Assembly: GCA_027946365.1 (NCBI GenBank)
Contig: JAPEUQ010000001.1
Coordinates: 2,976,001-3,040,000 of the forward strand
Source of the DNA: Kalmusia sp. IMI 367209
Taxonomy: Eukaryota > Ascomycota > Dothideomycetes > Pleosporales > Didymosphaeriaceae
Reading direction: 5' to 3'
Length of the DNA: 64,000 bases
Shown: positions 21,266 through 31,179 of the stretch, in pieces
Layout: each line of letters begins with the position of its first letter
Position numbering within the stretch: position 1 is the first letter of the stretch
The notes under the pieces: generated by a model
Seen by the model: the letters and a program-made list of their open reading frames with translations, nothing else
Told to the model about the DNA's origin: nothing
The model's database searches: none
Translations under genes and position numbers: made by a program

Positions 21266-22054
21266 ATGAAGCTCGAAAGCAGCAAAGACCATGAAGAGAG
21301 CGAGACTCTTCTCCCTGTATCCCACCAGCCCCAAAGCTCTGTGAAGGCAAACAGGAATGTCGAAGCCTATATTCAATGGACTCTCGCGCTTTGCTCGATT
21401 GCTGTAGCGGTCACTGTTGGCTACTTGATCGGGCGCTTCCAAAGCCCAGCTACTATCCAGAACTACGGCTTACCAGGTAATTCCTTTTTTCAACACAGAA
21501 TTACTTTGTCGTTGACAGTATCAGCACCCCCCGGTACCGTGCATCTAAAATGGCAGCACAACCTCACCTTCACACAGAAGCCAGATGCCGCCTCTGAATC
21601 CGCCTGGAGCTCCATCATCCCCGTAGGACGCGGCTTCATCACGCACCCCCATCTCGCGCCCCAGGCCTCCAACATAGCAGTCTTCCACCAACTTCACTGT
21701 CTCGTGAGCCCGTTTCCATCTCTCAAACCCACATTGCATTCACTAACGACCCACGAGCATGCTATCTACGTAGCCTACTACGACGCGCTGGCCAGCGCAC
21801 CCATGGAAATGGCAGACGTCCCTGACTTCGACAACTCGACGGGGACACGCACCGCGCCGTTTCACATACGGCATTGCTTCGATTATATCAGGCAGACGCT
21901 CATGTGTCACGCTGATACGAATCTGGAGGTGCTGGACCCGGCGAAGCACACGACGAATGGGTGGAATCAGACCAAGATTTGCAGAGATTATAGTGTGGTT
22001 AAGGATTTTGCGGAGCGTTATGCTAATTCGTCTGATACGGGCATTGTTACTTGA
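21266..22054 (+). CDS. UstYa-like DUF3328 oxidase (3 exons)
   Basis: Start at ATG 21266 (MKLESSKDHEES). Exons 21266-21476, 21519-21703 and 21758-22054, with introns of 42 and 54 nt that are multiples of three and leave the frame open, giving 230 aa. One membrane helix (about residues 38-58, WTLALCSIAVAVTVGYLIG) follows a short cytosolic tail. Both family hallmarks are present: HQLHC, restored next to HAIYVAYY when intron 2 is removed, and HIRHCFDYIRQTLMCHADT. UstYa-type proteins catalyse oxidative cyclisation of ribosomal peptides in ustiloxin, asperipin and phomopsin pathways. It is divergent from the precursor and convergent with the second UstY gene (180-bp gap). Expected location: ER/Golgi membrane with the catalytic part lumenal. 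Confidence 0.9.
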   Translation: MKLESSKDHEESETLLPVSHQPQSSVKANRNVEAYIQWTLALCSIAVAVTVGYLIGRFQSPATIQNYGLPGNSFFQHRITLSLTVSAPPGTVHLKWQHNLTFTQKPDAASESAWSSIIPVGRGFITHPHLAPQASNIAVFHQLHCLVSPFPSLKPTLHSLTTHEHAIYVAYYDALASAPMEMADVPDFDNSTGTRTAPFHIRHCFDYIRQTLMCHADTNLEVLDPAKHTTNGWNQTKICRDYSVVKDFAERYANSSDTGIVT

Positions 22055-22234
22055 GGTGGTATAATTGAATCGCTCTTTGATGCATTGTTAGCCTTAAGGG
22101 TGCCGGAATCTATCTGCTAGCATCCTCCTAACAATTCATAAAATATGTGGCATTTATATTCTCGATTCAATTTTCATAATTCGTGTTGTATAAGCTTTGA
22201 ATCGTTATCATACTGTTTCAATGTGTTCTCCAAC

Positions 22235-23229
22235 CTATGGCCCAGCAAGAATTGATCGGTCACTCATGTCAACCATGCGCTTCCTCGCCCAGGTATCTAA
22301 AGCGGTCCAGTCTACACACTCATTGTCCGTGTAGACTCTTGAAGTAGGATACCCGTCCGTGTCGCGCCAGTAAAAGGTCCCGAGCGTGACGTCTCCCCTG
22401 CACATGACCGACTCACGCCAGTACTCTAGGCAATGATCTTCCCGCTGTTAGCTATTGCTCTACGAGTATTCGTGGCTAATGAAAGCGGTCGAGATGAAGC
22501 TTACCGATATGTTTGTCTTCAGTGATCTGTTCTTCCGCCGTGAGATTGTGATAGTAATAATCATAAAAGATGTACCTGCGGATACGTTTCTTCTCCATAT
22601 CAGCACATGCAGAAAGCAGGAGATGCAGCAAAGCACACATTACAGTGAAGCTCGTGGTAGGCTGCCATCTCTGCGATGTAGCCCGAGCCGTCTTTCAGCG
22701 CGATGGAAGTATCACCCTCCGAGAAGCGCGCGAACTCCTCAGCCGTGACTTTGATCGTCATCGCTGCGCAATAGTGAGTAGCAAATTCGCGCAAGAGACG
22801 TGCGGTTCACGTACGCTCAAGAAGATCATGCCATGCCTTGTCCAGCTCTGGGCGCGGCGCACCCGTGAAGGGATTGGGCCCATCGATGTCTCTCCAAAGC
22901 CGCCTTTTCTCATACCGAAGGGCCTCTGTGGCAGGTGCTAAGCAATCGATTAATTCTGTACTACTTCTAACTAAGACGTGGGAACTCTTACAATATGTTA
23001 ACTGCGGCCGCACGCAGCTTTCCTGTGCGGGAATATTCTTATACGAGGAAGTTGTCCACAAGCTCAAGAACAAGATGTTGGAAATAACGAGCAGCGAGTA
23101 CACAACAATGTGGCGTTTTCGCTGGCTCGCAGTTGGTAGCTTGTTCACTCCGTATTCGGCAAAACGAGCAGGCTCCTCATGATCCGCCTCGTCGGATCCG
23201 CGCAGCTGCGAATATTTCGTGGTGTCCAT
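22235..23229 (-). CDS. UstYb-like DUF3328 oxidase (5 exons)
   Basis: Exons 23229-22992, 22937-22815, 22763-22639, 22589-22505 and 22437-22235 (introns of 54, 51, 49 and 67 nt) give 257 aa with consistent phases throughout. The N-terminal 46 residues are cytosolic, followed by a membrane helix (HIVVYSLLVISNILFLSLW). Exon 3 ends with YHELHC, exon 4 supplies KRIRRYIFYDYYYHNLTAEEQ, and exons 4/5 meet at KHI-D-HCLEYWRESVMCRGD. The two HxxHC motifs are therefore both created by splicing. The C-terminus DNECVDWTALDTWARKRMV is typical of the family. Intron 3 uses a less common GTGTGC donor, and its acceptor choice (AAG versus GAG) changes one residue. It pairs with the UstYa-like gene; the known systems usually need two UstY proteins for cyclisation. 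Confidence 0.9.
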
Positions 23230-23689
23230 TGCAACACACAATGCTTTGATGGAATCTCCTCCTCAGAACCGTTCTTACAGTTGACCTGATAGCATGGCCA
23301 GCTCTGTAAGCTAAGCACGAGAGAGCCAGTCGTGCTTGCATGCATGCATGCACGACCCAAAGTACCGAAACGGAAACCGGGCTGCTTTGTCGGCCGAAGC
23401 TTACGGGGCACTGCAGGCATTAGTGGCGACCCGCGAGAGTACTGCATGATGTCCGGTGAAAGCTCAGTTACGCGCCGTAAGTTGTACTACCCGATGCGGT
23501 CACCTCGCGTATGGGGGTGGCACGGTAAGTGCCGTTGGGTTGTGTGGCTTACTGCTGCACAAAGAGAGCCAGACTTCATCCAGGAACTCCTTCCTCGTCG
23601 CCCTTGCTAGCAGTCGCCATAGACAAGCGGTGTCGATACTTTTCCAGAAGATCTGAACCAATTACACTTTTCGAACGCCCACGTCGAGA
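23230..23689. other. Divergent promoter between UstYb-like gene and SDR gene
   Basis: 460 bp with no conserved open frame. A CATGCATGCATGCATG-like tract (TGCATGCATGCATGCAC, about 23337-23353) is a small alternating purine-pyrimidine palindrome. Confidence 0.5.
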
Positions 23690-24650
23690 ATGGTTACCTA
23701 TCTCATCACCGGAGCGAGTAGAGGTATTCATCCTGCCCTGTCACTGTCCACTCTCTTTCAGACCGCCATCTAATTACCGGTGCCGCAGGCCTAGGACGAG
23801 GCTTGACGGAAGCTCTGCTTTCCCAGCCGTCGCATACTGTCGTGGCGGCCGTGCGCGATCCCCAGAGCTCCACTAGTCTCTCACTAGCCGATCTGCCGCG
23901 TGCGGCGGATACACAGCTCATCACTGTGAAGATCGATTCGACATCGGACACCGATGCAGCCGAAGCAGCTCATGTGCTTGCCACGCAGCATGGAATCAAG
24001 AGTCTTGATGTCGTCGTTGCGAATGCTGGGTTCGGAGAGGTGTGGGGCGACTTGACGACTGTGAAGCCGAAGGAAGTTGGTGAGTTGGTGGATGTCAATG
24101 GAATAGGTGAGTGCAATATGTTTCGTTGGCATATGTTTGTCGCAGCAAGGTCTTGATGCGACGACGGTTCGTTGTATTGATTGTACTGATATTTCTACTA
24201 GGACCACTGCGCCTCTTCCAAGGGGTTCGAAAACTTCTCGAGAGCAGCCCAGCAGGGGGAAATTTGTCCTCATCGGCACGCCTATTGCGAGCATCAGCGC
24301 CATGGAGAAGGCACCGTGGCCGATGTTTGCGTATGGCGCCAGCAAGACGGTTGCGCATTACCTGACTAGGAAGATCCACGTGGAGAGCCCAAGCCTGACT
24401 GCTTTTGTGGTCGATCCTGGGTGAGACATATACATAATTGTTAGCTTGAGTGCAATGGCTGACTAGGTCTAGATTCATGCAAACGGACATGGGCAACAAT
24501 GGCGCGAGGCACTTTGGGTATGAGCAAGCATTCGTTCCAGTAGCCGCTTCGGTCAAGTTCATTCTCGGACAAGTCGAAGAAGCAACCAGAGAGAAGGTAG
24601 GAGGAAAGTTCGTTTCAATCGATGAGGAACGGAAGGAAATCGAGTGGTGA
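23690..24650 (+). CDS. Short-chain dehydrogenase/reductase (4 exons, one-base break at 24254-24258)
   Basis: Exons 23690-23723, 23789-24106, 24202-24420 and 24473-24650 (introns of 65, 95 and 52 nt). Rossmann motif TGASRG-LGRG is split by intron 1. NAG (DVVVANAGFGEV), the catalytic serine region (GTPIASIS) and YGASK (Tyr and Lys) follow in order, then a C-terminal FMQTDMGNNGA typical of the C-factor/NorA-like NAD(P)H-dependent reductases. The frame changes within a run of five G at 24254-24258, between LLESSPAG and KFVLIGTP. Adding one base makes the exon total 750 nt (249 aa), so a missing G is likely. In the cluster it would reduce a carbonyl or oxidise an alcohol on the modified peptide or an accessory group. 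Confidence 0.8.
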
Positions 24651-24746
24651 GGCTACGAGATAACAGTGATAGCCCCTTAGCTTCGAGAAGTCTGTGCCTA
24701 AGTTCTACAAGTCTCTCAAGTGGCATGCCACAAATGACACTTCTCA

Positions 24747-25836
24747 TTACCCATTCTTCCGTGCGAGGACCAATACTGCAGGCCACGTCATTGGAACTTT
24801 AACATTGCTCCCACCAAGCGCTTTTTCCAACTCCCCAAAATACCCCTTCATAATTTCATCCGCACTGTTCATGTGATCCGGTTTCGGAAATATAGAAAGA
24901 ACAAATTTCCGCAACATTTCGATGTCCCAATCAACTTTCCAGAAATTAGGGTCCTGCTCTTCAATCATGAGTTCGGTCTCGCCTACAGCGGTCTTCGGCT
25001 CCAGTTCAAAATCACCAGCATCGGGTCCGAAGAAGGCTAGGCGAGCATTTGAATTATTCCATTTTTGTCGCCGCACGTCGCTCCACTGCTCGGTCGAAAA
25101 AGGAATGTAGTCCAACCAACTCGCCATGCCCTCAGCGGCGTGCTTCCAGGCTGCACGAGCCTGCGGGTCGCCCCCCGTCACGATTGGCTTGAATGCGTGA
25201 TCAAGCGCGGCGTACAGAGCAGCCTGCCCCTTCGCTGTCTGGACTGGGTCCAGAAAAATTGGCGGTCCATAGAACCATATCGCCAGGGTGCCTCCAGGCC
25301 GTAGAAGCGTGGACATGCAGTGTAGCGCTTTCTCAGTATCCAGCAGAGGAAATGTCAAGGCACACGTTATCATATTGAATGAGGAGGGTGTATGGTAGTT
25401 GATCAGATCTTCTGCTCGAGAGACAGTCCAAGACAAGCGGTTGGGATCGATGTTTCGATATCTCTTTTGGGCGAAGCCGAGACTGGTGGTGTCGTTGTCA
25501 CTCGCAGTGACGACTGTAAATCGCTCAGTCAATGGACCAAAGAGCGGATCCAGCACCGGTGCCCACATCAAGAGCGGCATCGAATTTGTTGTTGTTGGCT
25601 TCGTGGTAAGCGAAGATCGGATTGAATATAGTTGCATCGTATGGCGGTCTCGTCGCAATGTAATCATTCCAGTATGATGCTTCGACATTCTGAAGTTTCC
25701 AGACACTTTCAGTCGAATTACTATTGAATCTCCGTGAGGAGTATCCCAAAGTTTTCTGAGCGCGCGTGTTGAATATGGTTTTGCGTGTGAACCCAAATCG
25801 TCGCACAGTCGTAGAGACAGCGGAGTGGTTCGCCAT
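24747..25836 (-). CDS. SAM-dependent methyltransferase, Crg1/Tmt1-like (one-base break near 25540)
   Basis: The N-terminal frame (from ATG 25836) carries YWNDYIATRPPYD, FDAALDVGTGAGS (SAM motif I), then hits a stop. The next frame continues FGPLTERFTVVTASDND (acidic loop, motif II), LIN...FNMITCALTFPLLD, LLRPGGTLAIWFYGPP (motif III), and a C-terminal half ending in VPMTWPAVLVLARKNG. Removing one base near an AAA run at 25539-25541 joins them; the total is then 1089 nt (362 aa). The architecture matches the fungal trans-aconitate/Crg1-type small-molecule methyltransferases. N- or O-methylation of the RiPP is a reasonable role, by analogy with N-methylation in ustiloxins. The N-terminal 35 residues are basic and may be an extension rather than part of the protein; a start near 25690 is possible. 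Convergent with the SDR gene (96-bp gap). Confidence 0.8.
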
Positions 25837-26146
25837 CCTGGATTGGAGGTGAGGAACGGCGCACCACCAGAGTGGGAAGTAATATATCGGGCTCCGGCGC
25901 ATTGTCGTCTTTACCATGCTTACAGTGTCCCAACACCTGAACCCCGCACACATCAAAAGCGATTGGCGGAGCCTGCTGCAGGCGCTTTGTGACACCTGCT
26001 AAGATCTCCAACACCACGGCCTCACCCGGCGCTCGGGCGCTCAGACGTTCAGATGCTTACAAAATTGACTACAATGAAATATAAGCGCGCCCACGCATGC
26101 TTTTCTAGCGCTGAGCACCTAATCTCAAAACACTTTGAAAATTGAC

Positions 26147-27718
26147 ATGAATATGGACTCGACTACTGCAGACTACATCGTTGTCGGAGGCGGTCTTACC
26201 GGCTGTGTCATCGCTTCGCGCCTCGCGCAGGCCGCCTCCTCTCCCTCAGTTACCCTCATTGAAGCTGGACCAGATCCGACCGGCGAAGCTGGAACCGACA
26301 CAATCCTTGCCGGTCTCTCACTCATGGGCGGGAAGCTGGACTACTCGTACCAGAGTGAACCTGCTGCCCAGACTGCTGCCCGAGTGCACACCTTACCGGC
26401 AGGAAAGATGCTAGGCGGGGGCAGCATGTTGAATTTTTTGGAGGTTGGCTGGCAGCAGATGCGAAAGACTACGATGCTTGGGGAGGAAAAGTTGGTGACG
26501 AGCGATGGGGCTACAAGGGATTGAATCCGTGGTTGGAAAAGGCGGAGAAGTTGTTCAATGTCTCTGCTGTTTCTGACGATCCAGAGAGGAAGTATCCGCT
26601 CAGAAGCGCCGTGGAAGACGCATGGAAGGGATTAGGTGTGGGACGCAGTAGCGCAAACGGTTCCATGACCGGATTATCAGAGATGAAGGAGAATCTACGT
26701 GCCGATGGAGTTCGCCAGCCTTCTTATCAGGCATATCCTCTCGAAGGTGTTAACGTCCTCACCAACACGGCCGTAGAGCGGGTGACGTTCACCGCAAACA
26801 AGGCAGATGGCGTTCAACTTCACGGCGGCCGCACAATTCGTGCAAACAAAGAAGTCATTCTCTGCGCTGGTGCGTACCGCACACCACATCTACTAATGCT
26901 GTCTGGAATCGGTCCGCAAGCCGTCCTATCAGCCAACAATATCCCCGTCATCCATTCCTCGGAGGAGGTGGGTCAGAATCTTTTTCGATCATTTCGCCGT
27001 GTACATGGCCTTCAAGCTGCGCGACCCATCCCAGAACCTAGCACTAGGAAGCTCTGGCTGGACCAACCCGTCTCTCTTCAAAGGCCTACCTATCGACTGG
27101 GCAGTGAGCGAGCGCGTACCGCAAGAAGTGCTTAACAAACATAAAGACTCAGACTCTGAATTCGAAGGGCGGAACCTCTGGGAAGTGCTCACAGTCTACG
27201 TACCGCCTGGTATCCCTGGCATTCCCTTTGATGGATCGCACATCGCGACATCGACGATGCTTCTCCTCCCGACATCCCGGGGAACTGTATCCCTCAGTTC
27301 GCCTTCGCCCAAGGACCCTCCCATAATCCAACCCAACTACCTCTCTACTTCCTTTGACCGCCATGTGCTCGGATACGCCGCTCGACGCACGCTGGAGATG
27401 GTGCTCGAATCAGAGAGTATGGGACGATACGTCGAGAGCGAGACGCCGCCTTCAGGACCTGGCCTAGATGGTTTGGTCCCGCTGGTTCCTGATGTAAGCG
27501 ATGAGATTTTACAAGAACGTATTGAGCGATCAGGTCTGCAGCACCATCATTCTGGGGGCACGGCTGCGATGGGAACGGTGGTCGATGCGGAAGGTAAGGT
27601 TATTGGTGTGAGTGGGCTGCGTGTTGCTGATGCGAGTGTGCTTCCGCTTCCTCTGGGGGGACATCCGCAGGCTACGTTGTACGCGATGGCAGAACAGCTG
27701 GCAAGCTTTATCTTATGA
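26147..27718 (+). CDS. GMC-family FAD oxidoreductase (two compensating one-base breaks)
   Basis: Start at ATG 26147. The ADP-binding motif VVGGGLTGCVIASRLA is near the N-terminus, followed by GKMLGGGSMLNF, the GMC signature GAYRTPHLLMLSGIGP, and a C-terminal catalytic region LQHHHSGGTAAMG...GLRVADASVLP...GHPQATLYAMAE holding the two active-site positions. The frame changes at a run of six T (26434-26439, one base short) and back at a run of five T (26981-26985, one base extra). The two cancel, giving 1572 nt (523 aa), a normal GMC length. Enzymes of this class oxidise alcohols or form double bonds with FAD. It ends the cluster on the right. The divergent spacing to the methyltransferase (310 bp) suggests a shared promoter, with a TATA-like ATATAAG near 26078. 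Confidence 0.85.
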
Positions 27719-29363
27719 TAAGTGAAGGGTGCCTAGGATTTGTACCATGGCTTTCGCTATGGTGAGTGTCTTAGATACGTGGAATAAAGTATTGGTTTCA
27801 CATCAACATCAAGTGTTATATTTTGTACCAAACTCTATTTAGAAAATGAGCCGAATGGCAGATTGCTCAACAACAGAACAGCAAGCATAAGTATGCTTCG
27901 AAGTCATTTTGGTGGTCCTTGAGACTAATATGGAGATTGCGTGCTGGTCCATGACATGATGATCTCCTGGGCCAGTTTCAGCAGCGCAATCAAGTAATTC
28001 GAATCGCAGTGATGAAGGGGCATTGGTTGGGTGATCGCATGTTTGAATCTGAGCTTGCCTTCCTACCGCTCGCTTAGACATCTCGTTGTGCTTCAAGCAC
28101 AATTTCCAAGTAGATTGAAAATTTATGTTCGAGAGCATCGACTAGTTGCAGACAGTCATTCCGCGGTTTTGTCATTATTTTCTAAACTATGTTTAATTGT
28201 CATGATCGGTTAACGATGAGACAGGGAACATGGCCATATGAGAGGGGCGTTTAGCATAGGGTGCTGCTCTTGCAAAGGGCCGCACACATACTTGGAGTAA
28301 CTGTCATTTTCAGTCACCCCAGAGGCACATTCTGGAAGCATGGTGTCGCCCGCCACATGCCCTCACACCATTTGTCTTGAAGAACGGCATAGATAACATT
28401 GCCTTTGTAACGTTTCGAACAAATTGCCGCAACCAGAGGACAGACTACACATAACAAAGTTCTATTCAACGTTGAGTCGTCCCGAAGACTGACAAGTTCG
28501 CCCATAACTGTAAGTTTTCGACATACGCAGCCCCCACATTGAATACCCTTCGTCCTCGTATCATGTCTTCCCATGCGTGAACATGAATGTTGTCTGTAGC
28601 TTTTTGATCATCTCCTGGCTCCACAAAATGTTTATTGCTTATTACTGCTATCTTAGTAACCTGCAAGCAAAGAGCGACCCCCGCATCCGTCCATGGAAAG
28701 TTGAATTTCATTCCCTCTTGCTAAGAGAGAAGAAGTGTGGAGAAGCATGTAAGCAACCCCGTGGTGAGATGTTATATACCGACTTGATCCCATGTAGGCA
28801 TCGAAAGAGCACCGTCAAAGCTCTCCCGTTAGCGACTGCCGAACCTTATTAAGATTGAGTCAACTGGGGAGGTCCGTTTCTGACGGAGAGTCATATGCGG
28901 AGTGCTGCATAGACATAGATCGTAAGCTTTTGGGACGTGTATTTTAGAGGTCAAATATCGCGTCTTGACGAAAGGCAAAGGCTCTCCCATGATATAGTGA
29001 ATTCTGTTTACGGGAGCTACACCACAGAACGAGGACACTGTTGTCTTGTGTTTCATACGCGGGCGAGAAGGGTGACGCAGAGAAGAGGCGAGCTTCAGAC
29101 TCCATGAGCCGGGTAAGATGCCACTTTTAAAGAGCCCGAGGAGCGGATTAGGACCCATGAAACAGTCGCATCCTTGAATATAGTCTTCCATTTTGGAAGC
29201 AGAGTAGTAATGTGAGAAGCAATGAGGTGCGAGGGAGGAGTCCTTATACCTTTCTCCGGATTTACGCTATTGCTTAGTTTCACGTGACCCACCTTTAAGT
29301 GTTGTGTTTGCAGTGCCTTAAGTGTCTATCTGAAGAATTGGTAGATGCATCTTATTTCAACCC
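27719..29363. other. 1.6-kb gene-free spacer with promoter-like minus-strand leaders
   Basis: No supported gene. Minus-strand frames at 29191-28829 (120 aa) and 28711-28466 (81 aa) begin shortly after TATA-like boxes (GGTATATAAC at 28771-28780; TATAAGG near 29245) and pyrimidine-rich leaders. Their translations show no domain. Composition and leader layout resemble those in the blocks at 11-15 and 49-53 kb. Confidence 0.35.
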
Positions 29364-30791
29364 CTACCGTCTCCCTAAATCAATATCCAACACCCTGATC
29401 AACCCTTCTTCCCCATCCTCTTTCCCACCAACTCCAAAGAAGCCCCCCACAGCAACGCCCACAACCTCTTCTATTAGGCCTTCCACCACCCCCTTACACT
29501 CCTCCCCAGTCTGCCTAAAATCCGGAAACGCATTGACCTCCAACAACCACGTCCTTAGCGTCCCATCCGCCTCTACTCCCACCATAAAATCCAACCCAAA
29601 GATCTCAAATGCATTCGGCAGCGGCTGAAAATGCACGCTCATCCCGCGCGCCGCGGCTTCGAACACGGCGCCTGTAGCGGCGCAGATTTGACGGAAGATG
29701 TCGTCTTTCCAGTGTGGATTCTGTAGGATGGCGGCAGAGGGAGAGCAGGGCTGCGAGGGGAGAGCGTTAGGTAAAGACCAGAATAAGCCGACGGAGCCTT
29801 CGCGCTCGCCGGTGGACTGGAGACATGTGTTCGTTAGATGTGCTTTCATGGCTTCGTCTGTAGCGTCTTGTAGGTTTGAGGACCAGGGAGGGGTGTAGGG
29901 GTGTGCGGCGAAGAGTGCGAGCATGGGTTTGTAGACGTAGATTTGTAGGGCGCCAGAGGCGAGAACGTAGGTTCTAATGTGAAATTTGCGGAGGCCGTCC
30001 GTGTCTTTGGAGTGTGGGGTAGATGTGGGAGGGTGCAGGAGGAGCGGTGGGTGGATGTAAGGTTGTGCGATGAAGTGGCGCAGTTGCGAGGTTATGATGC
30101 CTTTGCCTTCGTTCTCTTCCTCATCCTGATCCACGTTTTCCTGTTTCGACAACGCAGGTGCACCAGATGTAGATCCGGTATCACTACGCGCGTCGTTGTC
30201 ATCAGCTTCTTCCTCGTCATCGCTTTCAGGATCCCACTCCTCGAAAATCGTTGTTAATTCCTCCTCACTCGAGAATAGTCTTATGCCCTGCCCCCTCTCA
30301 CTCATTCCCGGCTTCAAAATCCACCACTCCCTTTTCTGCGCATCTTCCTCTTGATCCCCACGCGCCCAGCTCTCCTTCAACTCCCAGGCTTCGACAAGTG
30401 CATCGTCCAAGAACTCTGCGTAGTCGACTTCGAACTCCACGCTTGGCTTGACGCAACGTGCTAACACACTGTCGGGATACTTCACCACCCAGTTCGCTAC
30501 CGTCGTACTAAGATAGTGCTTCCGGATGAGGGCTTTACGGATGACGTATGCGTTTGCAAGGCTGGTGGTAGGGTGTTGCAGTAGATGTTCGAAGTTGATG
30601 GATTCATATTGTAGGAATTGGAGCACAGGAGAGGTTTTGGAGGGGAGCGCGTCCCAGTCGGAGATAGATTCTAATTTATCAGAAGGGATGTGTTTCTTCA
30701 CGGCGGCGACGATTAATGGTTGTACATAGGGGTCTTCGTAATTGATGAGGGCATAAGTTTTGTTGTTTTCTTCTTTGGGTGGAGGCGCCAT
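29364..30791 (-). CDS. Tubulin-tyrosine-ligase-family (TTL, Pby1-like) protein
   Basis: Single exon. I choose ATG 30791 (MAPPPKEENNK, 475 aa); an in-frame ATG at 30815 would add eight residues. The ATP-grasp/TTL pattern is visible: WWILKPGMSERGQGI (ATP-binding lysine region), FIAQPYIHPPLLL, KFHIRTYVLASGAL, and FEIFGLDFMVG...TWLLEVNAFPDF near the C-terminus (metal-binding acidic residues plus Asn). A long acidic insertion (residues about 190-235) is low complexity. The C-terminus is glycine-rich. Yeast Pby1, the nearest well-known fungal relative, associates with P-bodies. The substrate here is unknown; many ascomycetes lack a tubulin C-terminal Tyr cycle, so the TTL name describes the fold. 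Confidence 0.85.
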   Translation of the reverse strand: MAPPPKEENNKTYALINYEDPYVQPLIVAAVKKHIPSDKLESISDWDALPSKTSPVLQFLQYESINFEHLLQHPTTSLANAYVIRKALIRKHYLSTTVANWVVKYPDSVLARCVKPSVEFEVDYAEFLDDALVEAWELKESWARGDQEEDAQKREWWILKPGMSERGQGIRLFSSEEELTTIFEEWDPESDDEEEADDNDARSDTGSTSGAPALSKQENVDQDEEENEGKGIITSQLRHFIAQPYIHPPLLLHPPTSTPHSKDTDGLRKFHIRTYVLASGALQIYVYKPMLALFAAHPYTPPWSSNLQDATDEAMKAHLTNTCLQSTGEREGSVGLFWSLPNALPSQPCSPSAAILQNPHWKDDIFRQICAATGAVFEAAARGMSVHFQPLPNAFEIFGLDFMVGVEADGTLRTWLLEVNAFPDFRQTGEECKGVVEGLIEEVVGVAVGGFFGVGGKEDGEEGLIRVLDIDLGRR

Positions 30792-31179
30792 TGTGAGAGC
30801 AAAATCCAGACTCATTTATCCTAGCGCTATCTCTTGCTACTTTCCGTTGTGTGCACTGGTGGGCTATAATGTGGTGTAATATGCAGTCAGCTCAGCACAC
30901 GGCAGGGAGGAAGGAGTTGAAGCGTGTGCAACAAGAAATCTAGAGCGAACGAGAAGATCGGCTCATAGGCCTGTGGATTTAATCACACTAAGAAAAGGTC
31001 GTCGTTGGGCAGATTCTCGCTCAAAAAGTTGCACCTTCACTCGCTTAAGTGGCCCGAGCTTAGCCCAGCCAATCAGGGCAGCCCACTGTCCAAACGCCTC
31101 CCATCCTGCCCTTCCTTGCTCAGTCCATCTGAGCCGTAAACAAAAGAAACCCGAATAGTGGATATCATACGAATTGCAA

